NCBI RefSeq assembly: GCF_019059575.1
Contig: NW_024883081.1
Location: 62,001-126,000 of the forward strand
DNA length: 64,000 bases
From: Amphibalanus amphitrite
Lineage: Eukaryota; Arthropoda; Thecostraca; Balanomorpha; Balanidae
Direction of reading: 5' to 3'
Under the pieces are notes generated by a model. That model did not search any database. It was given only the letters and a program-made list of their open reading frames with translations, and was not told the DNA's origin. The translations under genes and the position numbers were made by a program. Position 1 is the first letter of the stretch. The number at the start of each line of letters is the position of its first letter. Shown one piece after another: positions 31,061 to 41,383 of the stretch.

Positions 31061-31360
31061 TACAAAATCAATCACTTATGTCTTTGATAGATTTAGCTTG
31101 AGTGAGCTTTCGGCGAACCAGTCAAAAAGTAGAGACAGCTCCATCTCCAGACACATGATCATATCAGATGTCATGTTTTCGGCCAGATCCCTACATATAT
31201 AGATCTGAGTACCGTCTGCGAGTGACACAAGCTTGGCCCTCTCAGGGTAGAGGTTGAGTTCATTGAAAAAGATAGAAAATAATAAACAGAAGTGATCCAC
31301 CCTGATAAACCCCAGTGCTATTCGGGAGTGCCCGCTACATAACTTTGAGGTATTCATGTA
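31061..31360 (-). pseudogene. Non-LTR retrotransposon reverse transcriptase fragment, catalytic-site end
   Basis: The minus frame reads LLFSIFFNELNLYPERAKLV then SLADGTQIYI and ...FDWFAESSLKLNLSKT, the palm region of LINE reverse transcriptases. The usual catalytic ADD is LADG here, so the second catalytic Asp is gone, and the upstream PQG motif is also degraded (GFIRVDH). It probably belongs to the same element as 34690-36626. Confidence 0.7.
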
Positions 31361-31493
31361 TGTATGTACCCACGAGCCGCTGGGGGGGGGGCATAAAGTT
31401 GCCCCCCCCCCCCACCTTTACGTGTTGTGGAATATCTCCGAAGCCTGATGAGCTAACAATGTGAAACTTTACATAGCTTCAGATACATAGGTA

Positions 31494-33668
31494 CCTACTA
31501 TGAACGTCAAACCCCTTGAGACCCCACTTTTTTGCGATAATTTTTAAATGCGTCAAATTTCGTTGACAATATTATGGCAATGTATGTTTCAGAACCTGCC
31601 GAAACTTTTATTACTAAGGTATTTTGACGCCAAACGATTATGGAAGGTACTTCTCATTCACTCGTAATGCTAAGGTCAATTCAGGCCCGGGCAGAGGCTT
31701 GCGCTCGGCCACACTCGAGCCCCGCCACCAGCGCCATCTGCCCTAAATGCAATCTACCAGCGCCCGCTACCGCTACCAACTACCGCCCACCATCAAGCCT
31801 GAATGGAGCGAGAGACGTGAGTGACCGGTCGCCGGGCAGCGAGTTACCTAAGTGTGGAACTACCCAGCGCCGAGCCGGCCGGATGACGTCACACCACGGC
31901 CAGTGCCGGCGCGGCGGCAGACTGGCCGAGATTGGCATGGTCTTAACTTGGCGAAGAGGCATCGGACGCCAAACTTCTGCTGCAGCTATTAATCACATTT
32001 CATGCGTTTCTTCCATGTGTATGAGCTATCAAGTCCTTCGAATACCTAATGTGTAGGTGAGCGTACCTGCATTTAGCAGTGTGTGCTATGCTATGTGGAT
32101 GGGCACATCCGACAGTCGACACACTGCGCAATGGATTCCGATATTGCTTGGCTGATTCTGGCTTTGTGTCTTCGAACAAACCATTGAAAGGGAGGACGTC
32201 ATTTTTAAAGGTTGTTAGGTGCACTCAAACGTTTTAAGATAAGCAACTGCTGATTGAATTTCTGGCGAGGGTTGGTGGAACGCTCTGTTTACAAATGAGT
32301 ATCTACCTACCTAGTACCTACCTGCAGTGGCAAATAACTGGGTCGCGGTCAGTTAGGCATGATTCACGAAGTCCCTTATCTTTTATTAGACTTATTAAGC
32401 CCAATGTGCAACATTTGCGTCTTTTCGCGTTGTATCGGGTAGCAAATGAGAAAATCTGCTTCTTCTCCACAGCCCTCAATTCAAGAAACCGTCCTTTTCC
32501 TTATCGCATCATTCCAGAACATAATTTTCAAACATGGGTATCTTCCCCACAAAAAACTGAAGCAGTTTCCTTCGGCTCCAATGCGCCGCTCGCCCAGGGA
32601 GACGGAAGTGTTATATTCTCGGCGGTCCAGTCTGCATTCTGCAGCACACTCAAACTTGGCGGACCCCCAGCGCACGACTGAACGATTTGTTTTGTTGTGA
32701 GTGACTGTGACGATTCACTGGTGGTTTCGGAATAATTAACAGGCGGCGCAGCCCAGTGCCTCTTACAATGAATTACAGTGGCGAATGCACTATTGCAGAG
32801 AAGAAATGGATTGAGCAGATGCCCAACCTCGCTGTATTATCAACTAAACATTAGGTACGCTTTACATTTTAATCAGGCAATCATGTAAATTAACGACTTG
32901 CGAGTTGCGACCCTTCCGCCTTATATAACTCGGCAGAATGCCCCTGAGCCGGCTAAACTACACTGCATCTCTTCAAGCCTTAAGTATTTTACAATTTACC
33001 ACTCAGCTATGCAACAGGCTTATAAATCACTGCTCAAGTCTCAACCCCTTTTTCCCTATCATCTTTTGGCACCGTCGCACCGTCAATCGCCATCTGCGCT
33101 GCCCAGTGCCCACTGTCCAGCAAATAATCCGGCCGTCTCCAGTTCTCTGGCAGGGGCTTCCAAACTCAAGCGAACTCGCCGAAGTTTCGCCATTCAATGC
33201 ACAGGATCTGTACAATTGAGTTTGAGAGCCTCTGGGTTGGCTCGGCGCGCCTGCGCCGCGCCGTTGGTCCGGCCAAGTACGCGAGTGACGTCATGCTATA
33301 AGCGTCATCCCCCGACCAAAGTCACCAATCAGAGCCCTAGAATCGACTTGTAGTTCCACACTTAGGTAACTCGCCGCCGGGCAAGGAGCGCCGGAGGGGT
33401 AGGGCGGAGCTTAGCGCTGACGTCATTACGTGGCTCCGCCTCATGAGCGCGTAGCCTCTACCCAAACAGCAGATTCGTTCCGTGAAATTTAACATTACGA
33501 GTGAATGAGAAGTACCTTTCATAATCGTTTGGCGTCAAAATACCTTAGTAATAAAAGTTTCGGCAGGCTCTGAAACACACATTGCCAGAATATTGTCAAC
33601 GAGAGTTGACGCATTTAAAAATTATCGCAAAAAAGTGGGGTCTCAAGGGGTTTGACGTCCATAGTAGG
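31494..33668. mobile_element. Long inverted-repeat element (about 2.2 kb)
   Basis: CCTACTATGAACGTCAAACC at 31494 matches the complement of the sequence ending at 33668. Arms are highly similar for about 180 bp (31494-31674 and 33491-33668) and recognisably related for about 430 bp (GAGTTACCTAAGTGTGGAAC lies in both). The 1.3-kb centre has only short frames, none recognised. A TTAA-element head (G-run, ATAAAGTTG, C-run at 31380-31420) abuts the left end. Confidence 0.55.
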
Positions 33669-34440
33669 CAATGTTTGAAGAAAGTTTGGTGGTTGTAGCA
33701 CATAAGATTGTGTTTTTACTGCCATGTAAATGACGTGGATATCTGAAAAACCATGCTATGGAAGAATCCGAAATAAATGATGATGATGATGATGATGAAG
33801 ATGACGTCACAGTGACGTTATAAAGTTTTGTCGTTTTCCGATATGAACCGTTTCTGGTCACCAAAACATCTAAAACATCTAAGCATGCACTTCCAACTAG
33901 TTCCTGATCAATAATTGGTCCTTTATTTTCGGTCTCATATGTCAGATATATCGTGAGGTCAGGTCACCAAAAACGAAATATAGAAAAGGGCATGTGCGAC
34001 ACATGTTTTATGGATCATTTTCTGATGTCGCTGAGCGTGAAACTCAACTGTAAATGAACCAGACAGCACCTGCTGTCATCCTAAAACATCTAAGCACACT
34101 TCCAACTAGTTCCTGACCAATAATCGGTCCTTTATATTCGGTCTCGTATGTCAGATATATCGTGAGGAAACTGAGAGTCGCAAATCTATCATTTGACTTC
34201 TGACGTCACTTCACTGTGACGTCATTTCAAATAGGATCGACACCAAATTTAGACACAACCTCGGCTAGGTATTCAGGAAGATGTGTGCATTGTTTCGCTT
34301 CTCTATGTCTTCGCGTTGCGAAGATATCGTCGCAGAAGTAAAGAGGGTGGCAACTATGTATGCCCCCCCCCCCCCCGCGGCCGGCGGGTGGCGCAGAGGC
34401 CCAGCGCAGCGGCCGCCGGGCTAAACTTTGGCGTCTAAAT
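33669..34440. mobile_element. Decayed TTAA-element body with an 87-bp direct repeat
   Basis: AGAAAAGGGCATGTGCGACA and flanking AGGTCA boxes match 63540-63585, and a C-run plus GCGGGTGGCGCAGAGGCCC lies at 34365-34400. The stretch TTCCAACTAGTTCCTGA...ATATCGTGAGG occurs twice (33870-33956 and 34082-34168), 213 bp apart. No intact termini. A (GAT)6 run lies near 33778. Confidence 0.5.
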
Positions 34441-35156
34441 TGTCCCGTCACCCGGAATTGCGCTATCGGACGGTAAGGGTCGGGTCTAGTTACGCAACAA
34501 GCTCTGCTTAGCGTGGGCATCGGCTCTGTCAATCCGTTTATTCAAATATTCGAGCTAAATTAAAAAAAAAAACAGTGATTTTAAACGTCGTAGAGCAGCG
34601 TTCTCTAAAAGTTTCGTGCGTGAGATAACCTTGGACTATAATCTAAAAAGACCAGAATCGAAATTTTCCCCCTCATCCATGACCTTGCATTTAGAATCTG
34701 TCAGCACAGACAGCGCAGTTTCAGGGAAGTGATTCCTTCCTTCTGTAACAATGTTGTGCAGGCATGCATACAAGGATATGCATTAGCGAAATATGAGCTC
34801 AGTTGGTTGTGAAGTATACTTTCGATGATTTTTGAGATTGCAGGTAAAGCCATGACCGGACGCCAGTTCGCTGGATCCGTGGTACTCCCACCTTTCGTTA
34901 GTAGCACTACGATACCGTGCTCCCTGAGTCTGGTACAAGCACGGTAATAAGACTGAAGTTAATAATGTAGCTAAGCATGTGCATGCGGTAGACCAAAACA
35001 TTTCTGACAGAAAGCTGAACTAAGCCTAGAGCTATCGACACAGAAGACGAACTTTTCATAGTGTCCAGAATAATGCACAGGTCATTACAGGGAATCGGTC
35101 TGACTTTGAGTTTAAACTCACAAGATGTCACGCGCGGTAAAGGAATGGACCATGGG

Positions 35157-35480
35157 TTTACTGTATGCCTGGCCTATTCAAATTCATTAGCCAGAGGGGT
35201 GTGGTAATAACTGGTGTAAGCAAATTGACCACGGTCAAAAACGAATTACCAAGTCAACATTTTGGGATGGCCTCGTTCAAAAAACGGCTAAGAGCTTCGG
35301 TCTAGACAATTATTTTATCGTTGGCATACAGTAAAATACATACCAAACTCGGCCGGTGATAAATTTTCAAGACCTCAGTCCTTACTGATTTTTGAACTCG
35401 GCCTTCGGCCTCGTTCAAAAATTCAGTAAGGACCTCGGTCTTGAAAATTTATTTACACCGGCCTCGTTCAGTATTATATA
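35157..35480. repeat. Foldback repeat with TTTACTGTATGCC ends and a long hairpin
   Basis: TTTACTGTATGCC (35158) and GGCATACAGTAAAA (35323) form inverted ends. Directly beyond, CCGGTGATAAATTTTCAAGA to the complementary half at about 35455 folds around TCGGCCTTCGGCC, a stem of roughly 50 bp with few mismatches. The same family is at 10690-11055. It interrupts the retrotransposon remnant. Confidence 0.6.
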
Positions 35481-36084
35481 TGACCGGCTCGATCACAATC
35501 ACAGACGCAGCTGTGCTTAGAGCAACATTCACAAAATACTTATTGCTGGCATCAGCTGACACGTTCGGTACAGAGTTGGTCGCCTTCTTGCTGTCTATTA
35601 CCGGCGCCAGCACCTGCAGTACGCCCGCCCCGGTCCGGCCTCGGCGAGCTGCCTAGTGCAGGTGCTCCCGGGTGTCCCGAGTCGACGGACGGCCGCCCGG
35701 CGCCGGCGCCGGCGACGACAGCCTGGTAGGTGGCGCTGTTCGGCTCCGGCCGTGAGTGCGGCGCGCCGGAGTTCTATAGCCTTGGGCGCGCCTCTCCGCC
35801 AGCAGGGCACGGGTGGCATCCGTCACCCTCACGGCGGAGTGCCGAGGGCGCCGGACTCTCTTCAGTGGTACGACCGTGTCGAGAAGCAATGTGAAAATCC
35901 GTGCGAATTCGTTCCATTTATCGGTAGGTCCTCTCATGGCGAACACCCTCCCCCAGTCTGCATTCGCCGGCGTGATGTTGAATTCGGTCGAATCGACTCG
36001 GTGGATTCGCCGTGTCTCGACGGTCAGTGGTTTCACTTTTGTCTCGGGGCCGAGTCGAACTAATGCTCTCCCAGCCAAAATACC

Positions 36085-36487
36085 CATATGGGCCTCACAT
36101 GGGCAGTTGATGGGTATGGTGGGCTAGGTGGGCCATGGGCTAGAGATGGGCAAATATGTGGGCTGTATGTGGGCCCCACATGGGCTGCCCATGTATTTTT
36201 TTGACATACATAGTGCTTGGAAATGGGATTGATTGCACCATGTAGGAGGGCATACCCAGGGATTTTGGTGAACATATGTCTTTGCAGGCAGTCACGCGGT
36301 GTTCCTCTATGGTGGGGTAAATATGGGCACTGCGTGGGCAGCCCATGTAGTGGGGTTTAGGTGGGCTGGATGTGGGCAGCCATATGGGGCCCATGTGGGC
36401 CAGCCCAGGTGGGTCCCACCATTTTCCCAGGGACAAATTTATGTGGGTCCCACCAAGTGGCCCACCTTGGCCCCATGTGGGGCCAAG
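36085..36487. repeat. GTGGGC/GCCCAC-rich repeat element
   Basis: About 400 bp dominated by ATGGGC, GTGGGCC and their complements, such as GTGGGCCCCACATGGGCTGC and CCACCTTGGCCCCATGTGGG. It is inserted in the retrotransposon linker, which resumes on both sides. Confidence 0.6.
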
Positions 36488-36729
36488 GTGGCGATGGTGT
36501 CCGGTCGGCTGGTGATGATGACGTCAATGAGTGTTCCCGCCGGCCTGTAAGTGGGGCTGACTGCATTGCACGGGTGAAGTCCGTGGGACTGAATGAGCTG
36601 CCGCATTTGTGACTATGTAGAAGCATTCTCCCCCACGCCAGTACGCAGCAAACATGCGTTCAGATCACCAGTCACCTGCAAGAATCAAGGCCAGTCCAGA
36701 CCCGACCCGGATAGGACATCATCATACGC

Positions 36730-37625
36730 ATTATCTCCAAAGAGATAAAAATGTTGGTGGTTTCACTGAAGCCCAAATAAAAAACAAAATTGTCTAAAAA
36801 AGGGTGGCTCTTTGCAAAGTCGTGCCAGGTGCCTCAGAGACAACCTAATGGACTTTTCTGTTTCTGAGTGCCGCGCCATGCGTCTCAGATGGTTGACGAC
36901 CATCGTGAGGGCGTAGTCCTCGACGACTAACGACAGCCTTCAGCTCATCAAGGGTCTTGAGTTATCTCCGCGATTTCTTGAGCTGCTTGGGGTCACAAGC
37001 TCAAGTCCAGGCAGAAAAAAGCTCCGGACTGCATGGTGACCAGGGATACTGGGCCCTTGCCGGGCCTTAAAAGATGCATTGAGTTTGAAAATTCTTCAAA
37101 AATCAACTCAACATCCACTTTCGCAATGCTTCAGGAAACCTGGGAACGTCTTTCAGGAATGTGTAGACAATTTTGCACAAGAAACTGAACTGGAAACTAT
37201 ATCACCCGATCCTAACGACCGTCCTCTCCGCTGACAGCATGGTGTCGATGCTGGAAGCGTGCATCTTCTGGCTCAGTCAAGCGGAAGAATTTGGTTCGAA
37301 CGGGTGATCTGGAGCGACGAGAAGTGGGTTGTGCTAAACAATCACCCTACAGGAAGAATACAGTCTCCCGGTAGCCTAATAATCCACAGGAGCTGATTCA
37401 TACAAAAAGGCGCCCGGAGCAAAGGCCATGGTCGAGCGGAGAAGCGAGATCTCTTCGAGCACCTCCTGTAGACAAACGAAGTGTCACAACTGACCTGCGT
37501 GTGTATAATGTCAAATGTCCACCATTTCTCTTTCTAACGGTATGCTGTTTATGTGTTAAAATATATATTAGGTGCTTTTCCTGGGGGCTAACTTTATGTC
37601 ATTCATTATTGATCACCCTGTATAT
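36730..37625 (+). pseudogene. Tc1/mariner-type transposon remnant
   Basis: One frame at about 37289-37396 reads FERVIWSDEKWVVLNNHPTG, the central catalytic-Asp block of Tc1/mariner transposases, and stops within about twenty residues. The right end GATCACCCTGTATA (37609-37622) is a typical terminal repeat (CAGGGTGATC inward) next to TA. The upstream part is frameshifted beyond recognition. Confidence 0.55.
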
Positions 37626-38141
37626 TCACTAAAAGTCAAATGTTTGAAACGAAAAACTATTTATGGATTTTAGCGGAAGTTTTACATTTATACCTCCAAA
37701 CTCCTTAAATATATAATCACTGAAGCTGCACAGGGGCAAGATTTCCTATGGGCCCACCTACCCTCCAGAAATCTCAGTTATTAAAAAAAACAAAGCTTTG
37801 ATCCGGAACAGTCTGATATGCTGCTATTCTCATCCTTCGTCAATATTCCTGACTTCCGCACTTCTCCCCCGACGTTACCTCTGAGCATCTACTCTCATTC
37901 TCCACCAGTGGCTCTGAGCATATGATCTCATCTATCGACAGTAGCTCTGAGCACAGCAATCTCACCCCTCGCCAGCATCTCTGTGTATCCGCTCTCCCAC
38001 TCGCCAGTTCGCGGCGCTCTCCCGAGATGTCGCGCCGGCCCGCCGGGCCGGGCCGAGCGCACCCCTGCGGCTCTCGCGCTCACTCGGCTGTGGCCGCCCA
38101 GCCGGTGAGGTGTGCGCCGTGTCCCCGCCGCGGCGTCCACC
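37626..38141 (+). other. 5' flank of SLC22 gene 1
   Basis: Three imperfect ~33-bp units starting GCTCTGAGCA at about 37880, 37911 and 37944 lie 200-260 bp before the ATG. No clear TATA box was seen. The region just before the ATG is GC-rich (GGCGTCCACC-ATGG). Confidence 0.45.
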
Positions 38142-39803
38142 ATGGCGGCGCCGCGGCGCATCCAGTTCGAGGAGATCCTGCGGCTGGCCGGCGACGGCGG
38201 ACTCTGGCAGGTGCTGGTGTTCGTCTGGTCCGTCATCGGCGGCCTGATGACGGGCGCGCACAACGTCAGCAGCGCCTTCGTCGGCGGCGAGCCGGAGCAC
38301 CGCTGCGCGCTGCCCGGAGAGCTGGCCAACGAGACTGCCAGCGAGGAGCAGCTGCACCTCTGGCTGCCGTACAACAACGCCACCGGCCGGCCGGCCTCCT
38401 GTGAGCGCTGGGACGCGGCCGGAGGCAACCGCACGCTGGGCTGCGACGTCGGCTGGGTGTACAGCCGGGAGCGTTTCCACTCGACCATCGTCAGTGAGTG
38501 GGACCTGGTCTGCGGCCGCCGCTGGATGATGTCCACCGTCCAGGCCAGCTACATGTTCGGCATCTTCTGCGGCGCCATGATCAGCGGCGTGCTCTCAGAC
38601 CAGTTCGGACGGAGGCGCGCAGTCTGCTGCAGTGGCGTCCTGTTCGTCATCTCAAGCCTAGCCACGGCCGGGGCTGGCAGCTACGCCGCCTTCGTTACAC
38701 TGCGCTTCATCACGGCCATGGCGGGATCCGGCGTATTCGGCTGCATGTTCATCCTGACGATGGAGGTGATGGGGCCACGCTGGCGAGCTTTGGTCGGACT
38801 CATCTACCAGATTCCGTTCTCTTTTGGGTTCATGTCGCTGTCGGCTGCGGCCTATCTGGTGCGTGACTGGCGTTACTTGCAGCTGGTCATATCGGCACCC
38901 TCCGTGCTCATGCTCGGCTTCTGGTGGGTGCTTCCTGAGTCGCCGCGCTGGCTCATCATGCAGGACAGGCTGACGGAGGCGCTTGATGTGCTGCGTGCTG
39001 CCGCACGCCGCAACAAGCGTACTCTGCCCTCAGACGAGGAGATGATGAAGATGATGGCCGAGTTCCGCGCCGACGAGGTGAAAGAGTCTGCAGGAGATGA
39101 CGAGTCCGGCGATCGCTCGGCGCTCCAGAGCTGCGCCAACGGTGTCTGCGAAATGTTCCGATTGGTGCGTACCCCGCGGATGCGGTGCATCAGTTTGGCC
39201 AGCTTCTACAACTGGCTGGTGGTGTCGATGATCTACTACGGCGTCACGTTCAACTCTGCCGACCTGAGCAGTAGCCCGTACCTGGCCATCTTCCTGGCCG
39301 GCCTGGTGGAGATTCCGGCAGTCCTGATTTCTGTTCCACTCATCAACCGCATCGGTCGCCGCCCCAGTATGGTGGTCACGCACCTGCTGACGGGCGCCGC
39401 CATTCTCTGCATCATGGCCGTGCCGCGCTGGCTGGCCTGGCCCAAACTCGTGCTGGGAATGCTGGGCAAGTTCGCCGCCTCTGCTGCGTTCGGCATCATC
39501 TACCTGTACACGGCGGAATACTTCCCCACCACTCTGCGCAACGCCGGCTTCGGGTCTTCCAGCACGTGCGCGCGAATCGGTTCGATGGCGGCGCCGTACG
39601 TGGTGGACCTGCTGTCGCCAGTGCACTGGACCATCCCCAGCTGCGTGTTCGGCCTGGCGGGCGTGACGGCCGCGCTGGTGGCGCTGCTGCTGCCGGAGAC
39701 CAACGGACGCCGGCTGCCGGAGACGGTGGCCGACATCGAGCGCGGAGTCTGGGAGCGCGTGACGCCTGCCGCGAACGGAGAGATGGAGACTGTGAAACTG
39801 TGA
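38142..39803 (+). CDS. SLC22-family (organic cation transporter-like) protein, copy 1, intronless
   Basis: 553 residues in one open frame, a 12-segment major-facilitator plasma-membrane transporter by family. The ATG at 38142 is chosen over 38112 because both paralogues start at the matching MAA. After TM1 (about 20-40) comes the large SLC22 extracellular loop with Cys55, 87, 101 and 124 and sequons at Asn41, 63, 79 and 96. The MFS signature SDQFGRRR (152-159), the SLC22 motif PESPRWL (265-271), INRIGRRP (401-408) and PETNGRRLPET near the end are all intact. Family members move organic cations, carnitine or anions; the substrate cannot be read from sequence. Lack of introns suggests origin by retroposition. 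The copy is not obviously damaged. Confidence 0.9.
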   Translation: MAAPRRIQFEEILRLAGDGGLWQVLVFVWSVIGGLMTGAHNVSSAFVGGEPEHRCALPGELANETASEEQLHLWLPYNNATGRPASCERWDAAGGNRTLGCDVGWVYSRERFHSTIVSEWDLVCGRRWMMSTVQASYMFGIFCGAMISGVLSDQFGRRRAVCCSGVLFVISSLATAGAGSYAAFVTLRFITAMAGSGVFGCMFILTMEVMGPRWRALVGLIYQIPFSFGFMSLSAAAYLVRDWRYLQLVISAPSVLMLGFWWVLPESPRWLIMQDRLTEALDVLRAAARRNKRTLPSDEEMMKMMAEFRADEVKESAGDDESGDRSALQSCANGVCEMFRLVRTPRMRCISLASFYNWLVVSMIYYGVTFNSADLSSSPYLAIFLAGLVEIPAVLISVPLINRIGRRPSMVVTHLLTGAAILCIMAVPRWLAWPKLVLGMLGKFAASAAFGIIYLYTAEYFPTTLRNAGFGSSSTCARIGSMAAPYVVDLLSPVHWTIPSCVFGLAGVTAALVALLLPETNGRRLPETVADIERGVWERVTPAANGEMETVKL

Positions 39804-40635
39804 TCGCGTGGACGGTTGGAGTCGGTGGATGCACGGGACGTGGACACCACTCTGTTGGTGACATCCCTCGAGTCGTCCCAGATGGTGTCATTGCCAGCAG
39901 GTGACTGGCACTCACGAATTCAGAAGAGTTACTAAAGAACACTTTCTGGACCTTGGACCTCGAGGTCCTTGGATGTCTGGGGACTCGAGAACCCAGCCGA
40001 AGGCACTGTAGAGTGGAGAATGTGTCGCGTGGACAGGTCAGTCGGAAAGGAGGCGTCTCTGCAGCTTGTTAGATGCTAACTAGCGCTTCATCCGTGCTCC
40101 AAGCTATCGCGACACTTGTCTGCTGGAACCAAGCACGCGTACACTGTCAGATTGTCGTAGTATTTAGCGGGGCTCACTCCTGAATTAATGAATTGTCTCT
40201 TTCCTGAATGCGGTTAAATGCTTACATATTCAGTTCACCTACGTAAGAAGATGGGGCGAGTTTTTTTATAATACTGTGGGCCGTGGGGGCGTTTTACTGG
40301 TCACTCATGTGTGATGCCCGACTCCAACACACTGTTAGACGGAATACCGAATGTCTGCATTCAGATCTCTGTCAATGGGGCCTATCATTTCCGCTACTGA
40401 TAGGGAGAAGCTATGCGAGTATTAAATACTCGCCCTCCAACTCTTGAAGAGTGCGTTCCAAGGATGATCTGTAGTTGGAGAAGGCTTGACGTGCAGCTCA
40501 CATTCTAAACAGGGTATGAAGTAATGAAAATAACTGACATGAATGCATGCATGCCATTATGATATGGTAGTCGTTGAGTGCAGCTGAGGTGTTTACTTTT
40601 TAAGAAATAAAGTGGCTAGTGGCAAATAAAGCGTT
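39804..40635 (+). terminator. 3' UTR of SLC22 gene 1 with two AATAAA signals
   Basis: AATAAA at 40606-40611 and 40625-40630 about 800 bases after the stop mark a likely polyadenylation site. A T-family repeat begins immediately afterwards. Confidence 0.55.
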
Positions 40636-40644
40636 TGAACCTGG

Positions 40645-41383
40645 TTATTACGAGCGAGCAAAGCGAGGTCTTTTCAATATAACGGAAAAATCTCAGTAAC
40701 TATGAGCGACCCGACCCAGCCCGGCCCGGCCTGTAACGCTCTTGAGAGGCTCAGCAAGCGCTGGACCGATTGACATGGTCTTTTTTGTTGGGTAGCCCCA
40801 TTTCTTTTACTCCGTGGTTTACTATTCTTGATGCATTTAAGTGACCGCCGTGGCACGTGCCACGTGAAAAGGCACGAGTGTTCAAGCAGTTCTACAGAAA
40901 TAGCGCTTTTGGGAGGCTTATATCTCGGTAACTGCTTGGGAGATGGACTTACGGTAATTTTTACAGGGTAGTTGCATTCCTTCTACCAAACATCGGATAC
41001 TCTCGATGCATGTGGGGCACCCCCAGTGCACGTGTAAAATGCAAGAATACGAGGTGTCAAATTTGTTCCCATTACAACTATTCTGAAAATTTAATTTACT
41101 GGGGCGATTTCGCTGAAACTTGGTATAGGCAGGTAGGCACCCATTAAACAATCCATTCCCATGCGTTACGCTTACGGTTAGGGTGCTACTGCACATGCGC
41201 ACGTGCAGGGGGCGTTTCGAGATCTCGAGAACGCCTGGGTCGATTGCGCTCAAATTTGGTAAGCAATTAGGGACCGGTTGGTAGAGTGCCGTGCAAAAGT
41301 CACTTAAGACCCAGCTTGCGCGTGCGCAAGTGCAGGATGCCGCTGCCAGATCTCTGGAACGGCTGAGTCGATTGCCTTTCTCC
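40645..41383 (+). mobile_element. T-family repeat, copy 2
   Basis: It begins ATTACGAGCGAGCAAAGCGA and holds CACGTGCCACGTG and GCGCACGTGCAGG boxes. It carries the uninterrupted CAGCAAGCGCTGGACCGATT that serves as empty site for the insertion at 20277. A TTAA element starts at 41384 inside its 3' part. Confidence 0.65.

Larger units (their letters stand above)
34690..36626 (-). pseudogene. Broken non-LTR retrotransposon ORF2 (endonuclease end to early reverse transcriptase)
   Basis: Minus-strand pieces in order: 36626-36490 reads LIDVIITSRPDTIA (end of the endonuclease region); 36087-35653 reads PANADWGRVFAMRGPTDKWN...LLDTVVPLKRVRRPR (the linker of LINEs); 35131-34907 reads FKLKVRPIPCNDLCIILDTM; 34907-34700 reads TDPANWRPVMALPAISKIIE (early reverse transcriptase). 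Frameshifts and stops separate the pieces, and repeats at 36085-36487 and 35150-35500 interrupt it. The catalytic end lies at 31360-31061. Clade is uncertain (Jockey/CR1-like by feel). Confidence 0.65.

Noticed and set aside
37285-37300. GGTTCGAAC as a tRNA T-loop
   Set aside because: No acceptor stem or anticodon arm can be folded around it; it lies in the mariner transposase remnant.
38112-38141. Upstream ATG adding ten residues to SLC22 copy 1
   Set aside because: Both paralogues begin at the position matching 38142, and ACC-ATGG there is a better initiation context.
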